Below are positions 34,301-44,741 of a DNA stretch of 64,000 bases, piece by piece. The notes beneath the pieces are model-generated. The model ran no database searches and was not told where the DNA came from. It saw only the letters and a program-made list of their open reading frames with translations. Both the position numbers and the translations under genes were made by a program. The DNA comes from Phorcus lineatus. Lineage: Eukaryota; Mollusca; Gastropoda; Trochida; Trochidae. Every line of letters begins with the position of its first letter. Position 1 is the first letter of the stretch. Location: the NCBI GenBank assembly GCA_921293015.1, contig OV121091.1, forward strand, positions 38,858,839 through 38,922,838, in the 5' to 3' direction.

Positions 34301-37300
34301 TCCTCAAATCCAGATAGAAAATAAAAACTAAGAATTTTGAAAAACTGCATGAGCGTTTATGGGACACCACAAAAGCAGAGCAGCCCTGAATTATCCCAGA
34401 GTTCCGCCTTTCCCTGATTTGCCTTCTTATCCGTCACAATAAAATGGTAATTTTTTCTAAATATACGACAAAAGCAATTTAATATTAAGACAAGAAATTG
34501 CACTTATAACTAGCAGAACTTGGAGGCCATGACTTTATTGGGTGGGATGTCACACAATTTTTAGGGATTTCCGAACTTGTAACTTTGAACTATTACAGTG
34601 AATATGAACATGTCCAAAAAATTCCAAGGGGGTATAATCAATAAAATATATCTAACATCTCAAAAAGCTATTTCAAAATTTGATTTAGCCTGTGAAGTAT
34701 GATTAGTGAAATAAAGAATTTTTCATGACCTTATAGTGACCTTGACCTTTGACTGATTGTAGTCAAAACCTTTACAGACTTTGATACTTCTCCATAAATG
34801 ATATAAACAAAATAAGTCTAATAGCACCAAAATTTTCCAAGTTATGTTTACGAGGACTTTTTTACGGGTTTTATAATTCAGGACCTTGACCTTTGACCTT
34901 GAATAGGAATATGTCAACAGAATTTTCAGGTGGATATGTAAAAACTTATTAACATGAGTTCTCAATACCTATTTTCTGTTTCAAAATTTCATTAAGGGCG
35001 AACATGGCTATAACCCATATCTCATGACCTTGATCTTTGACATTCAAGGTCACACAATCAAAGATCAATTTTCATCGACTACAACAATAATTTAATGATT
35101 AAAAGTGTTTACAATTAAAATAAAGCATTTCTGCAAATCTATGCATAAGTCATGACCTTGCTGTGACCTTGACTTTGGACCAACTGAAGCGAAAACTATT
35201 TTAAAGTTTGGTACATCTTCAAAGAGGATCAATAAAAAAAAAAAGCTATGTTTAAAAAGGATCTTTTTATGGAATTCATAACTCCTGACCTTCGAATGTT
35301 TTACTTTCAATGTATGCACGTCAACAACAAAAACTTTCGGGGGTGCTGCAGTTTTGAAGGAATAGTTGAAATTGTAAAATGTTTCTGACATCAGACGACA
35401 GACAATGGACAACAGAGAACGGCCCATGCCATAAGCCCATCTGACCTTTCAGAACTGATGAGCTAAAAAGCAAAGAGTGGCAGACACCAAAGCTATAGGC
35501 CTACAGGGCCTTTAAGGTCTGAGGAGCTAAAAAGTAGCTTTATTACTTCAATAAGTTAACAAATAGAAAAAAATTATGTTCATTGAACTTTATCAAGTAA
35601 ATAACAAACCTCAAATCTTGACATAATAGTGAGAAACCTGAGCACAAAGGAAATTATTTTGAGAAACTCCAACAATGATTCCTAAGCTTGAAAAGTGTTG
35701 TTATAAACAAAATCTGGAGAGCAAAATGTTATTTCCCTTGAAATCCATGATAATCAAACACAAAAGTGAATCCTGCAAATAAAACATCAGTGAGGAGCGC
35801 TAGCGCCCAGTTACTAATACTCCTTAAGAAAGGCAGTCAATATTGAGTGTATCTAATTACAAGAGAATTAGTGAATCACTTCTCCTATACCTCAGTCAAT
35901 ATGCTGCATGTTAGGCCTGAAGCTAAAGGGGATGTGGAGTTCACTATACTAACCTTGACTCATCTACAGCCAATCAAACACATGGAATTGAATCATCTAG
36001 ACTTTGTTCATATCAACATTTATACAAGAAATTAAAATGGTTATAAAAGAAGTTTACGTAGATTTGAAGTAGTTATTGTGATCGTGTCTCCTACAATCAT
36101 TTCAATTAAAAACTTGATGAATATTTAACTTAATTTAAAGCATTTTAAGGTGAAGTTGGATTTGATTTTCAAATTCCTTCAACTTAGAATATGGCACCTG
36201 AGATTTTAACAAAAGGATTATTTCCACAAAATCATTGTCAGAAAAACACAATTGTAATCAAAGCCAATGATCATGGTCCCAAAACTCTGAAGTGCCTCAA
36301 CTAACTGATGCATTCTTGAACAGATAATGATTACATTTATACATGATACATCTTTTAAGATCACTGATTTTTTTAAGCATGTTGCAATTTGAATCAGGTG
36401 AGATTTGGTGCCTTCAAGAGTACACTTATATGACGGCAACTTGTATGACTGAAGGAAGAAAGCCTCAAACCCCTTTTGTAGTATGCACTGTAGTGAAACC
36501 TGTGAAGTTGCCATGGTTCCAGCAGGCTTTGAAGCCAGGACCTCTTGCTCGTGCTTGAAAGTCATAAGTGTTAACCATCTACCATTGTGCCTTCCCTCCA
36601 ACACCAGTTAAAAAAATAGAGCCATGGGCTCTGTAGCTCATCAGACTTTTGATAGAAATAGGTGTTGTGGTTTAGACCATGGGGTCATGGGCAGTGTAGG
36701 AAAGATAGCCTGTCCCAACGTCCGAGTTATTCACAATCAAATAAAAAAGGCCCATTGTCCATTTGGGGTCAAGGGGTCACCGACCTTACAATTCAGAATC
36801 CCCATTGTCCAAGGAGTCTACACACAACTATTAAGCTATCAAGACCTTTTGGAACTGGAGAAGAAGATGAAAGTAGGATTTTAAGGTTTTGACCCCTGTG
36901 ACCCCATTTGGGGTCAAGTGGTCACCAAACCTACAATTTAGAATCCCCAGTGTTCAAGGAGTTTCACACAATTTTTCAGCTCTCTAGACCTTTTGGAACT
37001 AGGGAAAAAGATGAAATTATATTTTTTAGGTTTTGACCCCTGTGACACCATTTGGCGTCATGGGGTCACCAAACCTACAATTTAGAATCCCCGTTGGCCA
37101 AGGAGTCTACACACACCTTTTCAGCTCTCTAGACCTTTTGGAACTAGGGAAAAAGATTAAATTAGGTTATTTAGGTTTTGACCCCTGTGACCCCATTTGG
37201 CGTCATGGGGTCACAAAATCTACAATTTAGAATCCCCAGTGCCCAAGGAGTCTACACACAACTTTTCAGCTCTCTGGACCTTTTGGAACTAGGGAAAAAG

Positions 37301-40300
37301 ATGAAATTCGTTTTTTTAGGTTTTGACCCCTGTGACCCCATTTGGGGTCATGGGGTCACCAAACCTACAATTTAGAATCCCCGTTGGCCAAGGAGTCTAC
37401 ACACACCTTTTCAGCTCTCTAGACCTTTTGGAACTAAGGAAAACGATTAAAATAGATTTTTAAGGTTTTGACCCTTGTGACCCCATTTGGGGTCATGGGG
37501 TCACCAAACCTACAATTTAGAATCTCCAGTGCCCAAGGAGTCTACACACAACTATTCAGCTCTCTGGACCTTTTGGAACTGGAGAAGAAGATGAAAATAG
37601 GTTTTTCATGTTTTGACCCCTCTGACCTCATTTGGGGTCATGGGGTCACAAAATCTACAATTTAGAATCCCCAGTGCCCAAGGAGTCTACACACAACTTT
37701 TCAGCTCTCTAGACCTTTTGGAACTAGGGAAAAAGATGAAATTAGTTTTTTTAGGTTTTGACCCCTGTGACCCCATTTGGGGTCATGGGGTCACCAAACC
37801 TACAATTTAGAATCCCCCTTGGCCAAGGAGTCTACACACACCTTTTCAGCTCTCTAGACCTTTTGGAACTGGAGAAGAAGATGAAATTAGGTTTTTCAGG
37901 TTTTGACCCCTGTGACCCCATTGCAGGTCATGGGGTCACCAAACCTACAATTTAGAATCTCCAGTGCCCAAGGAGTCTACACACAACTATTCAGCTCTCT
38001 GGACCTTTTGGAACTGGAGAAGAAGATGAAATTAGGTTTTTCAGGTTTTGACCCCTGTGACCCCATTTGGGGTCATGGGGTCACCAAACCTACAATTTAG
38101 AATCTCCAGTGCCCAAGGAGTCTACACACAACTATTCAGCTCTCTGGACCTTTTGGAACTGGAGAAGAAGATGAAAATAGGTTTTTCATGTTTTGACCCC
38201 TCTGACCTCATTTGGGGTCATGGGGTCACAAAATCTACAATTTAGAATCTCCAGTGCCCAAGGAGTCTACACATAACTTTTCAGCTCTCTGGACCTTTTG
38301 GAACTGGAGAAGAAGATTAAAATAGATTTTTAAGGTTTTGACCCTTGTGACCCCATTTGGGGTCATGGGGTCACGAAATCTACAATTTAGAATCCCCATT
38401 TGCCAAGGAGTATGCACATAAAATTTCAGCTCTCTAGAGTCATTGGTTCTGGAGAAGAAGTCGAAAAAGTGAAAAGTTTACGGATGGACGGATGGATGGA
38501 CGGATGGACGGATGGACGGACGCCTTGCCATGCCATAAGCCCATCGGGTCTTTCAGACCTGATGAGCTAAAAATCCAAGCTAGAACAATTCATCCTGGAG
38601 TGAGAATGAATGATTTTCCCTGATTATCATATTACTAATTTCTTTGTAATGTTCATATGTTTCTGTTTCAAAATCAAGCGAACCACACACTCCCCATAAC
38701 AAGATTTAAGTTGCATCTTGAAGCCCCCGGAGCCTCAATCAGCAACATTGTGTGAAAAGCAGCAATGACTGTATAGGGCCTGTAAACCCAATGCACTCAC
38801 ACTTGTACCTGGCTCGAGAACAGCATGGACAGCGTAACTACTCTGACATTACAAGTCTATTGTATAACTGACCAATCAATACAAGGGTACTGAGAAGCAA
38901 AATTGCTGAAATATTTTTAAAATTGATATTTCCCTTTGGACCAGATAACTAAATCTGCAATTTGCATGGAGTAGATCCGGATGAGAGATTTACCTCCATG
39001 ATAAAGTACTTCCGCAGGTTAGATTCAGAGTCCAATAATTAGGAACACTAGCATTTTCTTGGCCAACTTTTGGAATTTTAAGATTGAATCCCTAAAAGTT
39101 TTGTGCCTGTAATGCATTTACAGCAGAGGAAAATGAATCATTGGAATCATCGTCAAGGTCATCAGGGAACAATTTGCTGAAATTTAAATCTTGGACAAAT
39201 AAACGGTTTGAACAAATTACTATATTAGAGATTTATGAAACTGATTATTCATTGAACCTTTATCAAAATGATTTTGAGCACTAAATCTAGTTATAACTAG
39301 CTGTAACGATAAACCTCTGTTAATACATCTAGAAAATTACTGATTGAGGTCATGTTCACCTGACCTTCAACAACCCCCCCCCCCCCCAAACCCTCTAATA
39401 ATTTGATTGATTTCATTGATCCACTATTGGCCATAATATGTTAAAACAAAAAAGAGCATTGGGCTCTGTAGCTCATCAGCCTATGATATTCTCTAAAGTT
39501 TAGATCCCTAGCATGACCAGTGTCTCTAAAATGCACAACGGAATATTTGAAGGTGGGTACGCTGCCATGCAATAATTTAAGGGCAGTCAAGTCCAAATCT
39601 ACATACTTAAATAAGCATGGAACAAAGATGTTAAAAAGAATTTTAGCTTCCTGTGCCAACAAGTTTTGGAAATCACCGGAAATATGCAACCCTGTCATGC
39701 CCATATTATAAGGGTTAGTTACACATCATAGTCTCCAACCTACAAAGATGTAATTTTCGAAATTTGAAATTCCTAGTATTGATAGTTTCTTAGAAATAGA
39801 GGAAAGAAGATTTTAGGGAATACATCCTGCCACACCTCTATTTGAAGGGGGGTTATCAACAAAGTTACAAATTTAAGTCTACATGTCAGAAAGGTGTTAC
39901 TCTGAAGATTTTAAGGACTAAGGGGAAATGCCTGCCATGCCCATATTTGAGGGAAGGTCAGTCCCAAATGTACAAATTTGGATCAACTAAGTACAAGGTA
40001 ATCACCACAACATTTCAATTTTGGATATGCAGCGGTGCTGGAAGGGAAAAGGTTACAGAAGACAGACAACAGATGAAGGGCCATGCCATAAGCCCATCTG
40101 ACTTTCAGGTCTGATGAGTAAAAATTTATGGCAATACATCGTTTTCATTCATGTTTTGTTACAGAGGTACATACAGATACGGCAAAACATTCAAATTTTC
40201 CTGTGCTCCAAAGTGCTCAACCAGCATTCTGATTTGCGTACTTTTGGGCTTTGCTCAACATAGAACAGGTTTGTAATTCCCTAGATGTAATAACTGACCC

Positions 40301-43300
40301 GAGGACATTTCATATTACAGGAGTTTCAACTTGACTGCAGCGATGAGAATTGGGAGTAATTAATAACGCTGTACACTTGGTTTGCGACAACATTTTGAGC
40401 TCATGTGAAGGTGTTTTCTATTATCATCAGCATTGCCTTTTTCTTATACATGCTTCAGGACATGCCACATGCCACATATAACACATCGTTTTTGATTCAC
40501 AATTATTTAGGAAGGGCATTTCAAAATCTTATGTTCTTAATTGGAGACACAAATTACAGCAATTAAGGTATATCAAGCCCAGTAAAATGGCTTCATGCTA
40601 TATTCTCCGTGTCCTTGATCAACGCCACAATTCCTACCACAGTAACTCAATAAAGATGTTTTCTGGTTCAATAATTCCAGTTCTAGTGCTCCTAGCTATA
40701 CCCTATTTCATCTTCAACACATGGACACATGATGCCTTTTTGGGTCAATTCTGGACTTATGGACTCATATATGCGAGTTTGAAGAGAATGTTAGCATGTT
40801 TCATAATGCATCTTCTTATGTGAGATATATATATAATTAAATATCCTTTATTTACTTACATCACACTATATCTACAATACAATCACGTGTTGACATATAA
40901 TACCTAGATCCACATATTGAATGATCACTCAATTTTCATATTTGACTCCTAAAAAAATTTTAAAAACTGCCTTTACATTCAACAATATAATATTTACAAT
41001 GCCGATACTTGGCTGTCTATCATGTGTGATCTAGAACATCTAGATATCCTATTGACATTAGTTGACAACAGAAAACCCAAAGTCTACTTTTACAACATTT
41101 TACAAAATATTTTAATTATATTCTAATATCCCCATTACATTCCTGAAAATCACACTTTGTACAGTAAAGCTGGGGACAACTTTCTTGGGAGATTAGTTCT
41201 CTTACATTATAGCAGATTTCAACCATAACAGATGGAAGACAGATATATTCAAACAATCTCATTTACATCAAGGACATGTTTCATTTATAAAACTCCTAAC
41301 TAGATGCACAAACTTGATGTGCCAGTCAAGACAGCCAAGGTTGGAGATGATGATGCGGTGGCCGTGTTTTTGCTTGTGGTTGTGGTGGTTGTTGTGGTGG
41401 TTTTGATGGTAGGTGTGGTAGTTGTTGTAGTGTTGGTGTGATATATAGTGGTTGTGATAGTTGGGGTGGTGATTGTAGTGGTGGTGGTTGTAATACTGGT
41501 TGTGAGGTGGGTGTGGTGGTGTTTATGGTGGTGGTTATTGTGGGTGTTGATGTGGTGGTTTGGTAAACTTGACGTGTCAATCCTGGCAGCCACGGTGGTA
41601 GATGCTAGTATAGTGAGTGAGTTGTTGTTGTTGAACGCGGCTTGGGCAATATTACAGCCATTAGCGACATAGATGCTAGTAAAGGTGGTTGTGATAATAG
41701 ATGTAGTGGTTGTAGTGGTGGTAGTCGTGGAGGTGGCTAGGCAAACTTGATAGCAGGTAACAAACATAACAGATGTAAGATATATTTATATTCAAACAAA
41801 CTCATTTACATTAGAGACATGTTTCAGTTATAAAACTCCTACCTAGATGCACAAACTTGATGTGCCAGTAAAGACAGCCAAGGTTGGAGATGACAGTGTA
41901 AATGGTTGTGTTTGTTGTGGTGGTGGTTTAGGTAGTTGTGGTGGTTGTTGTTGTGGTGTTGATTGTGGTGGTTGTGGAGGTGGTTGTGGTGGTGTTATTG
42001 TTGATGGTTGTGGTGGTGGTGATGTTTATGATTATCGTGGTGGTAACAACAATATCAAATTTGAAATTTTAGATGATCTGACAGATTCATAATTTACTGT
42101 GTTTACTCCTGACTATAATGAACGAATTACAGAAACTTGGAATTTAATGGCAATCAAATCATGAATCTTCAGCTATAATTGGCTCCAAAGATAACTCAAT
42201 GTAAAATTCACCAGAATTTAAATCTATCACAATTTCCACTGTGGTATCAGCTTCGATGCAAAACTCATTGAAATCAAGTCATTAAATACGTATCAATATC
42301 ACTCAAATTTGTATTTACATGGCAAATTTGCTGTCACTTATATTTCAAAACTTATGCATTCAGCTCATTCTGTATAGTATGTTCCTATCAATCGCCAATT
42401 TTTTTAACAAAACTCAGCAAACTGTTGCATGTATTTAAATTGCCTGCATGTATTACTAGGGATATACTAACACAGCAAGATTATGCAAGACAGAGAATCC
42501 AAAGGCTTGTGCATTTTGCTAATTCTCTTTCTAGAATCAATAGATCAATCAAATACCTGATCCCCTGAACAAACAGTCTGTGGAGCTCAGCACTTTCTCA
42601 AATATTTATAAAGGAAATGATGTATTTGATTGTAAAAGAAAGCGACATAACTCCCGAACTTACCTACCCTTCTAATGATCAATAAAGACATAAGCAATGC
42701 TTGTTTTTACACCATAAATTCTTTCTTGGGGGAAAAAATTAGAGTCTTAGGTTAGGGTATAAAGAACATCATTGGGGCGGGATAGCGCAGAGGATAGCAC
42801 ATTTGGTTAAGGATTCAGACGTCTGTTGTTCGAATCCCATCAGGGGCTCGGCAACTTTGTTTGCAGTAGAGAACTGTTCTACACGCAGCAAGGTTTGGGT
42901 GCGATGCTACACTGAATTTCAGCGCAGTATCACCCATGGTTTGCTAGTTCCTTCCAATGCTCGCAGGTTTCACTACAATGCATAACCACAATCGTGTTGT
43001 GTGCTTTCTCCCTGCAATTATACTAGTAGCCGTGATATATGTGAAATAACCTTGAAAGCCGAGTTAATCCCCAAATCACCTCACGTTATCAATGTAGCAT
43101 ACCAGACTTTGTATTATTCATTATCTCTTGAATACAAAAATATCAAATAAAAGGTTACGAACCATTGCTACACTAGGATATGTGGTGTCTATTATGGTTT
43201 AGGACTAAGGTACTTACAGTTTAAAATCTATCTTGGTCTGGTATGGTTGCATACTAGATTCAGCTTTATCAAGATTTTTGTTCAATTAGCTTTGCGACAT

Positions 43301-44741
43301 CATCCTTTCATGATTTATTTCCTCAACTTGAGGACTTTCATATGAAATACAAGGTTTATAATATTCATTAATCTGTCAATGTCACCTGCAATCATTGCCT
43401 GCTGGTCAACATATGTCTACACAATATTTCATCATTCTTGTACTTTTTGCTTATCTAAATAAGTCAAACCATAAACTGAAGGAGTGATATCTATATAACA
43501 TGGACTGCAATGAATGGCCTTCAAATGAAATCTCAAACAGGCAACTTTGATAAGTTGCAAAAATGTGAAAATTATATGCATGTAAAACAGCTCAAAGGAA
43601 GTCACCACAATTATTGCTTTCACTATACCATTTTTATTTTAACTCCATATTGTAACCCTTGAAACGAGTTTAAAAAATAAGTAAATATGGCTCAAATTTT
43701 AAAAATACATGTTGTTATTCCAAATTTACAATGAGTTAGATACTGACCATATGTAGCTAATTTTCTTCAGCACGAAGACGTTGAAAAAAGATTTTAACCA
43801 AAAGCTCATTGACCAAAAGTTAAAAGAAATTTTTAGATTACAGAGATTAACTGTACCATAAAGTTAGGTGCTGCTTGAAATTTATCCTGGTGTGCTTCCG
43901 AAAAACTAGGCCTAAACCACACACAAACAAATTCTCATATAACTAGGCGCAGTGATGGGAACAGAAAGTACCATATTATTATCCATATGACTAATAGAAT
44001 GCTATAGTTGATAATTCTTATCAGACACAGGTGCATATAATTGATGATAGAGAACTAGAATTGATTTGGAAGTTATATTGCATGCCTACCACCAGAGTTG
44101 ACATATTCTTATTGAGCAGTCACACTCTCTGAGTAAATCTAATATAGACTAATGATCCTGACTAAAATGCATCATATTAGGTTTTTTTCTGTCTAATTTG
44201 AATTATGTGTAGAGGAATGATTTTGACATTAAAGTTTGTGTTTAAAGTGACACTGCCAGACCATATGATATAAATTAAACATCCCTGTTTTTAAAGCTCA
44301 AAAAGCTGTTTTTATCCTACATATGTGCAACGATCTTACCAAACACAGACATCCAGCCATGTGTTTACAACACCTCTCCAGTAACAAAGCATGCCTAGAG
44401 AAGCATTAAGGGATGGTCAGGCAGATATTTACTGTACATCATCAAATCTCATTTTTAATATATACCTTTCATTGCATTCTGATTATCATTGAAACGACTT
44501 GAACTTTCTTTGTAGGCTGTAAATGGGGGATATTTCACGTATAAATGTATCGTGACAAATGTCGTTGAAATTAATCGAGTTTTGATGAAATGCCTCAGCT
44601 GATGGGGAAATTGGTGAGAAAAACATTCGTAGAATAATGTCAAAACAACCCATACGAGGTTCAGATTGGGCGATTTGTGGAACATATACCCACCTCTGAT
44701 CTTGTTTTAACGTGGTGGCTAAAGTGATTATGATGGTTCAT
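18113..44741 (-). CDS. FBXL20: F-box and leucine-rich-repeat protein, FBXL2/FBXL20 type
   Basis: Fifteen coding exons join in phase on the minus strand: 44741-44694, 28305-28238, 27812-27758, 25503-25429, 24306-24212, 23625-23557, 23325-23230, 22936-22810, 21920-21846, 20997-20867, 20390-20330, 19604-19560, 19055-18999, 18705-18493 and 18220-18113. They give 440 codons plus TGA; the vertebrate protein has about 436. The F-box starts near residue 28 (INKKLPKELLLRIFSFLDVV) and is followed by a long run of leucine-rich repeats with the cysteine-containing signature, for example NCHELEKMDLEECVQ. The end, PPPSVGGGRQRYCKCCVIL, is a CaaX box. As known for the family, it is a substrate receptor of an SCF ubiquitin ligase, membrane-anchored by prenylation. 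The 28305-18113 part is very secure. The first exon is proposed from phase, a GTGGGT donor and its KTRSE end, which resembles the vertebrate first-exon end KSRFE. Confidence 0.94.
19205..19425 (-). repeat. SINE 3' portion with CTCA tail
   Basis: This is a reverse-orientation copy of the SINE seen whole at 42774-43088. On the plus strand it starts with GTGAGTGAGTGAG, the complement of a CTCA tail, and continues through GCGGTGAAACCTGCGAGCAT. It is truncated before the tRNA-like head. It lies in an FBXL20 intron between exons ending at 19055 and 19560. Confidence 0.85.
20651..20703. repeat. Fragment of the short inverted-repeat element seen at 57823-58233
   Basis: The GTTTCTGTATTGCAA-to-CATCCTTA stretch matches the 3' end of the FYCO1 intron 6 element, including the terminal AATACAG(T/C)GCA(T/C)CCTTA. 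Only the end is present, and it abuts the 31-bp array. Confidence 0.7.
20704..20880. repeat. 31-bp tandem array that includes an FBXL20 exon-intron junction
   Basis: GGAACCC recurs at 20734, 20765, 20796, 20827 and 20858, exactly 31 bases apart, with one more diverged copy near 20709. In gene orientation the unit is CAATCTC-n-GGGTTCC-n-ATAGCATATAT. The last unit overlaps the 3' end of the exon at 20867-20997 together with its GTGGGT donor (20866-20861). Two other copies keep GTGGGT (20742-20737 and 20715-20710); the middle copies have CTGGGT. Confidence 0.9.
21361..21748. repeat. Dispersed repeat R1, copy 2, with two internal units
   Basis: Two units about 165-170 bases apart share GTGGTCAAA, then CCAATGTGGACT/CCAATGTAGACT, a CTCCATTGAAGG block and CACCAAATATGAACACT. 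The block ends in CATACATACGTACATAC and a CCCCCGTTCCGTGTTGCAG tail resembling the end of the copy at 10191-10625. The first unit contains TCAAGGTCA (21422-21430). It lies in an FBXL20 intron. Confidence 0.8.
25079..25330. repeat. GAT trinucleotide microsatellite
   Basis: About 250 bases of near-continuous GAT repeats with GTT and GGT interruptions lie in the FBXL20 intron between exons 24306 and 25429. It produces long methionine or isoleucine runs on both strands that are not genes. Confidence 0.97.
25926..26386. repeat. 75-bp minisatellite, about six copies
   Basis: A 75-base unit containing TATCATGAAG(T/C)TACTGACAAT and ending GTATTACCTTTG repeats about six times in the FBXL20 intron between exons 25503 and 27758. 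Because 75 is divisible by three, one plus-strand frame stays open through all copies. Later copies alternate between two variants, which indicates 150-base dimers. Confidence 0.95.
28306..33194. other. FBXL20 first intron, proximal part; no gene seen
   Basis: AT-rich intronic sequence. A short dispersed motif containing GTGGCTGAATATTCCAGCAC occurs near 30507, with a related stretch near 27390. The 32950-33000 stretch resembles 12228-12290 (TGAACACCTTT-n-GGTA-GGAAATG). No exon or RNA gene could be supported. Confidence 0.55.
33195..33395 (-). repeat. SINE 3' portion, truncated
   Basis: Reverse-orientation copy of the SINE family: GAGGTGAGG-type tail complement, then TTTCAAGAGTATTTCACTTA and TGTGGCTATGCATTGCGGTG. 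The tRNA-like head is absent. Confidence 0.8.
34720..35466 (+). mobile_element. Non-autonomous element of the TAGCTCATCAG family, 5' end unclear
   Basis: It ends with CATGCCATAAGCCCATCTGA and CTGATGAGCTAAAAAG, as do the elements ending at 38573 and 40130. The body contains repeated GACCTTGAC/TTTGACC motifs, including a perfect direct repeat TGACCTTTGACCT at 34887-34899. No 5' end like that of the sister copies was found, so it is either truncated or diverged. A second, decayed copy of the 3' end follows at about 35495-35531. Confidence 0.55.
36390..36600 (-). repeat. Diverged SINE with tRNA-like head
   Basis: On the minus strand an A-box-like CACAATGGTAGATGG and a B-box-like GGCTTCAAAGCC precede a body that shares GAAGAAAGCC and GTAGTGAAACCTGTGA (plus-strand view) with the other SINE copies. 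It is more diverged than the copy at 42774 and sits just before the next element. Confidence 0.5.
36611..38573 (+). mobile_element. Non-autonomous element with TAGCTCATCAG ends and a satellite core
   Basis: The left end has GAGCCATGGGCTC followed by TGTAGCTCATCAG. The right end, read in reverse, also begins TAGCTCATCAG and is preceded by a GGAC/GGAT microsatellite (38482-38522) and CATGCCATAAGCCCATC. The interior is a 145-bp tandem array. Sister ends at 39452/40130 and 35466 show that this is a mobile family. No protein is encoded; the mobilising enzyme and target-site duplication are not evident. Confidence 0.65.
36740..38455 (+). repeat. 145-bp satellite array, about 12 units
   Basis: The block CCATTTGGGGTCA recurs every 145 bases from 36759 to about 38353, with one single-base indel. 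Each unit carries TGACCCC twice and GGGGTCA twice around the ATTT centre, then a CTACAATTTAGAATC block and CTCTAGACCTTTTGGAACT. Two segments 580 bases (four units) apart, 37468-37665 and 38048-38245, are nearly identical, so the array expanded by multi-unit duplication. The repeated 65-codon open frames are by-products. Confidence 0.97.
39374..39387. repeat. Poly-C tract
   Basis: Fourteen consecutive C bases lie between the two TAGCTCATCAG elements. Such a run is rare in this AT-rich DNA and is prone to length error. Confidence 0.95.
39452..40130 (+). mobile_element. TAGCTCATCAG-family element without satellite core
   Basis: The left end GGGCTCTGTAGCTCATCAG is the same as in the element at 36611. 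The right end shows CATGCCATAAGCCCATCTGA and TCAGGTCTGATGAGTAAAAA. It is about 680 bases long with no 145-bp units and no convincing ORF. Confidence 0.65.
40131..41219. other. FBXL20 first intron, no gene seen
   Basis: AT-rich sequence. The open frame at 40587-40823 has no splice context or recognisable motif and looks random. Confidence 0.5.
41220..42062. repeat. Tandemly duplicated block, about 540 bp, with GTG-rich low-complexity DNA
   Basis: Two copies start with AACATAACAGATG/AACCATAACAGATG at about 41762 and 41221 and continue in parallel through ACATGTTTCA, TTATAAAACTCCTA and TAGATGCACAAACTTGATGTG. Each is followed by GTG/GTT-rich simple sequence that has diverged between the copies. 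The threonine- and glycine-rich open frames here come from the simple sequence. Confidence 0.85.
42063..42773. other. FBXL20 first intron, no gene seen
   Basis: Unremarkable AT-rich sequence between the duplicated GTG block and the SINE. Confidence 0.5.
42774..43088 (+). repeat. Full-length tRNA-derived SINE
   Basis: The head has A box TAGCGCAGAGG (42783-42793) and B box GTTCGAATC (42828-42836). The body follows with GGTTTGGGTGCGATGCTACA, a GCTCGCAGGTTTCAC block and CTTGAAAGCCGAGTTAATCC, ending CACCTCAC. Reverse-orientation 3' parts occur at 10971, 19205 and 33195. This is the reference copy for the family in the window. RNA polymerase III boxes are present, but the flanks do not form a tRNA. 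Confidence 0.85.
43089..44693. other. FBXL20 first intron, distal part; no gene seen
   Basis: AT-rich, no repeats of note and no convincing open frame. It directly follows, in gene orientation, the proposed initiator exon. Confidence 0.5.
44694..44741 (-). CDS. FBXL20: Proposed initiator exon of FBXL20
   Basis: The exon reads MNHHNHFSHHVKTRSE and ends at a GTGGGT donor in phase 0, exactly the phase needed by the next exon (ISQFSTDDDA, 28305). It brings the protein to 440 residues. The human first exon encodes a peptide of similar length ending KSRFE. It lies about 320 bases downstream, in gene orientation, of a promoter-like motif cluster. The exon is short and its sequence is weakly conserved, so this assignment is an inference. 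Confidence 0.6.

Noticed and set aside
36624-38245. Series of similar 65-codon open frames 145 bases apart
   Set aside because: The unit length is not a multiple of three, and the frames are the same satellite unit read repeatedly; no gene.
36740-38455. CRISPR-like regular spacing
   Set aside because: The whole 145-base unit repeats without unique spacers, in an animal genome; it is a satellite array.
41300-42092. Threonine-rich minus-strand and glycine/cysteine-rich plus-strand open frames
   Set aside because: GTG/GTT simple sequence in a duplicated block; frames differ between the copies.
42774-42850. tRNA gene candidate
   Set aside because: A and B boxes are present, but no acceptor stem closes and the sequence runs into a SINE body.
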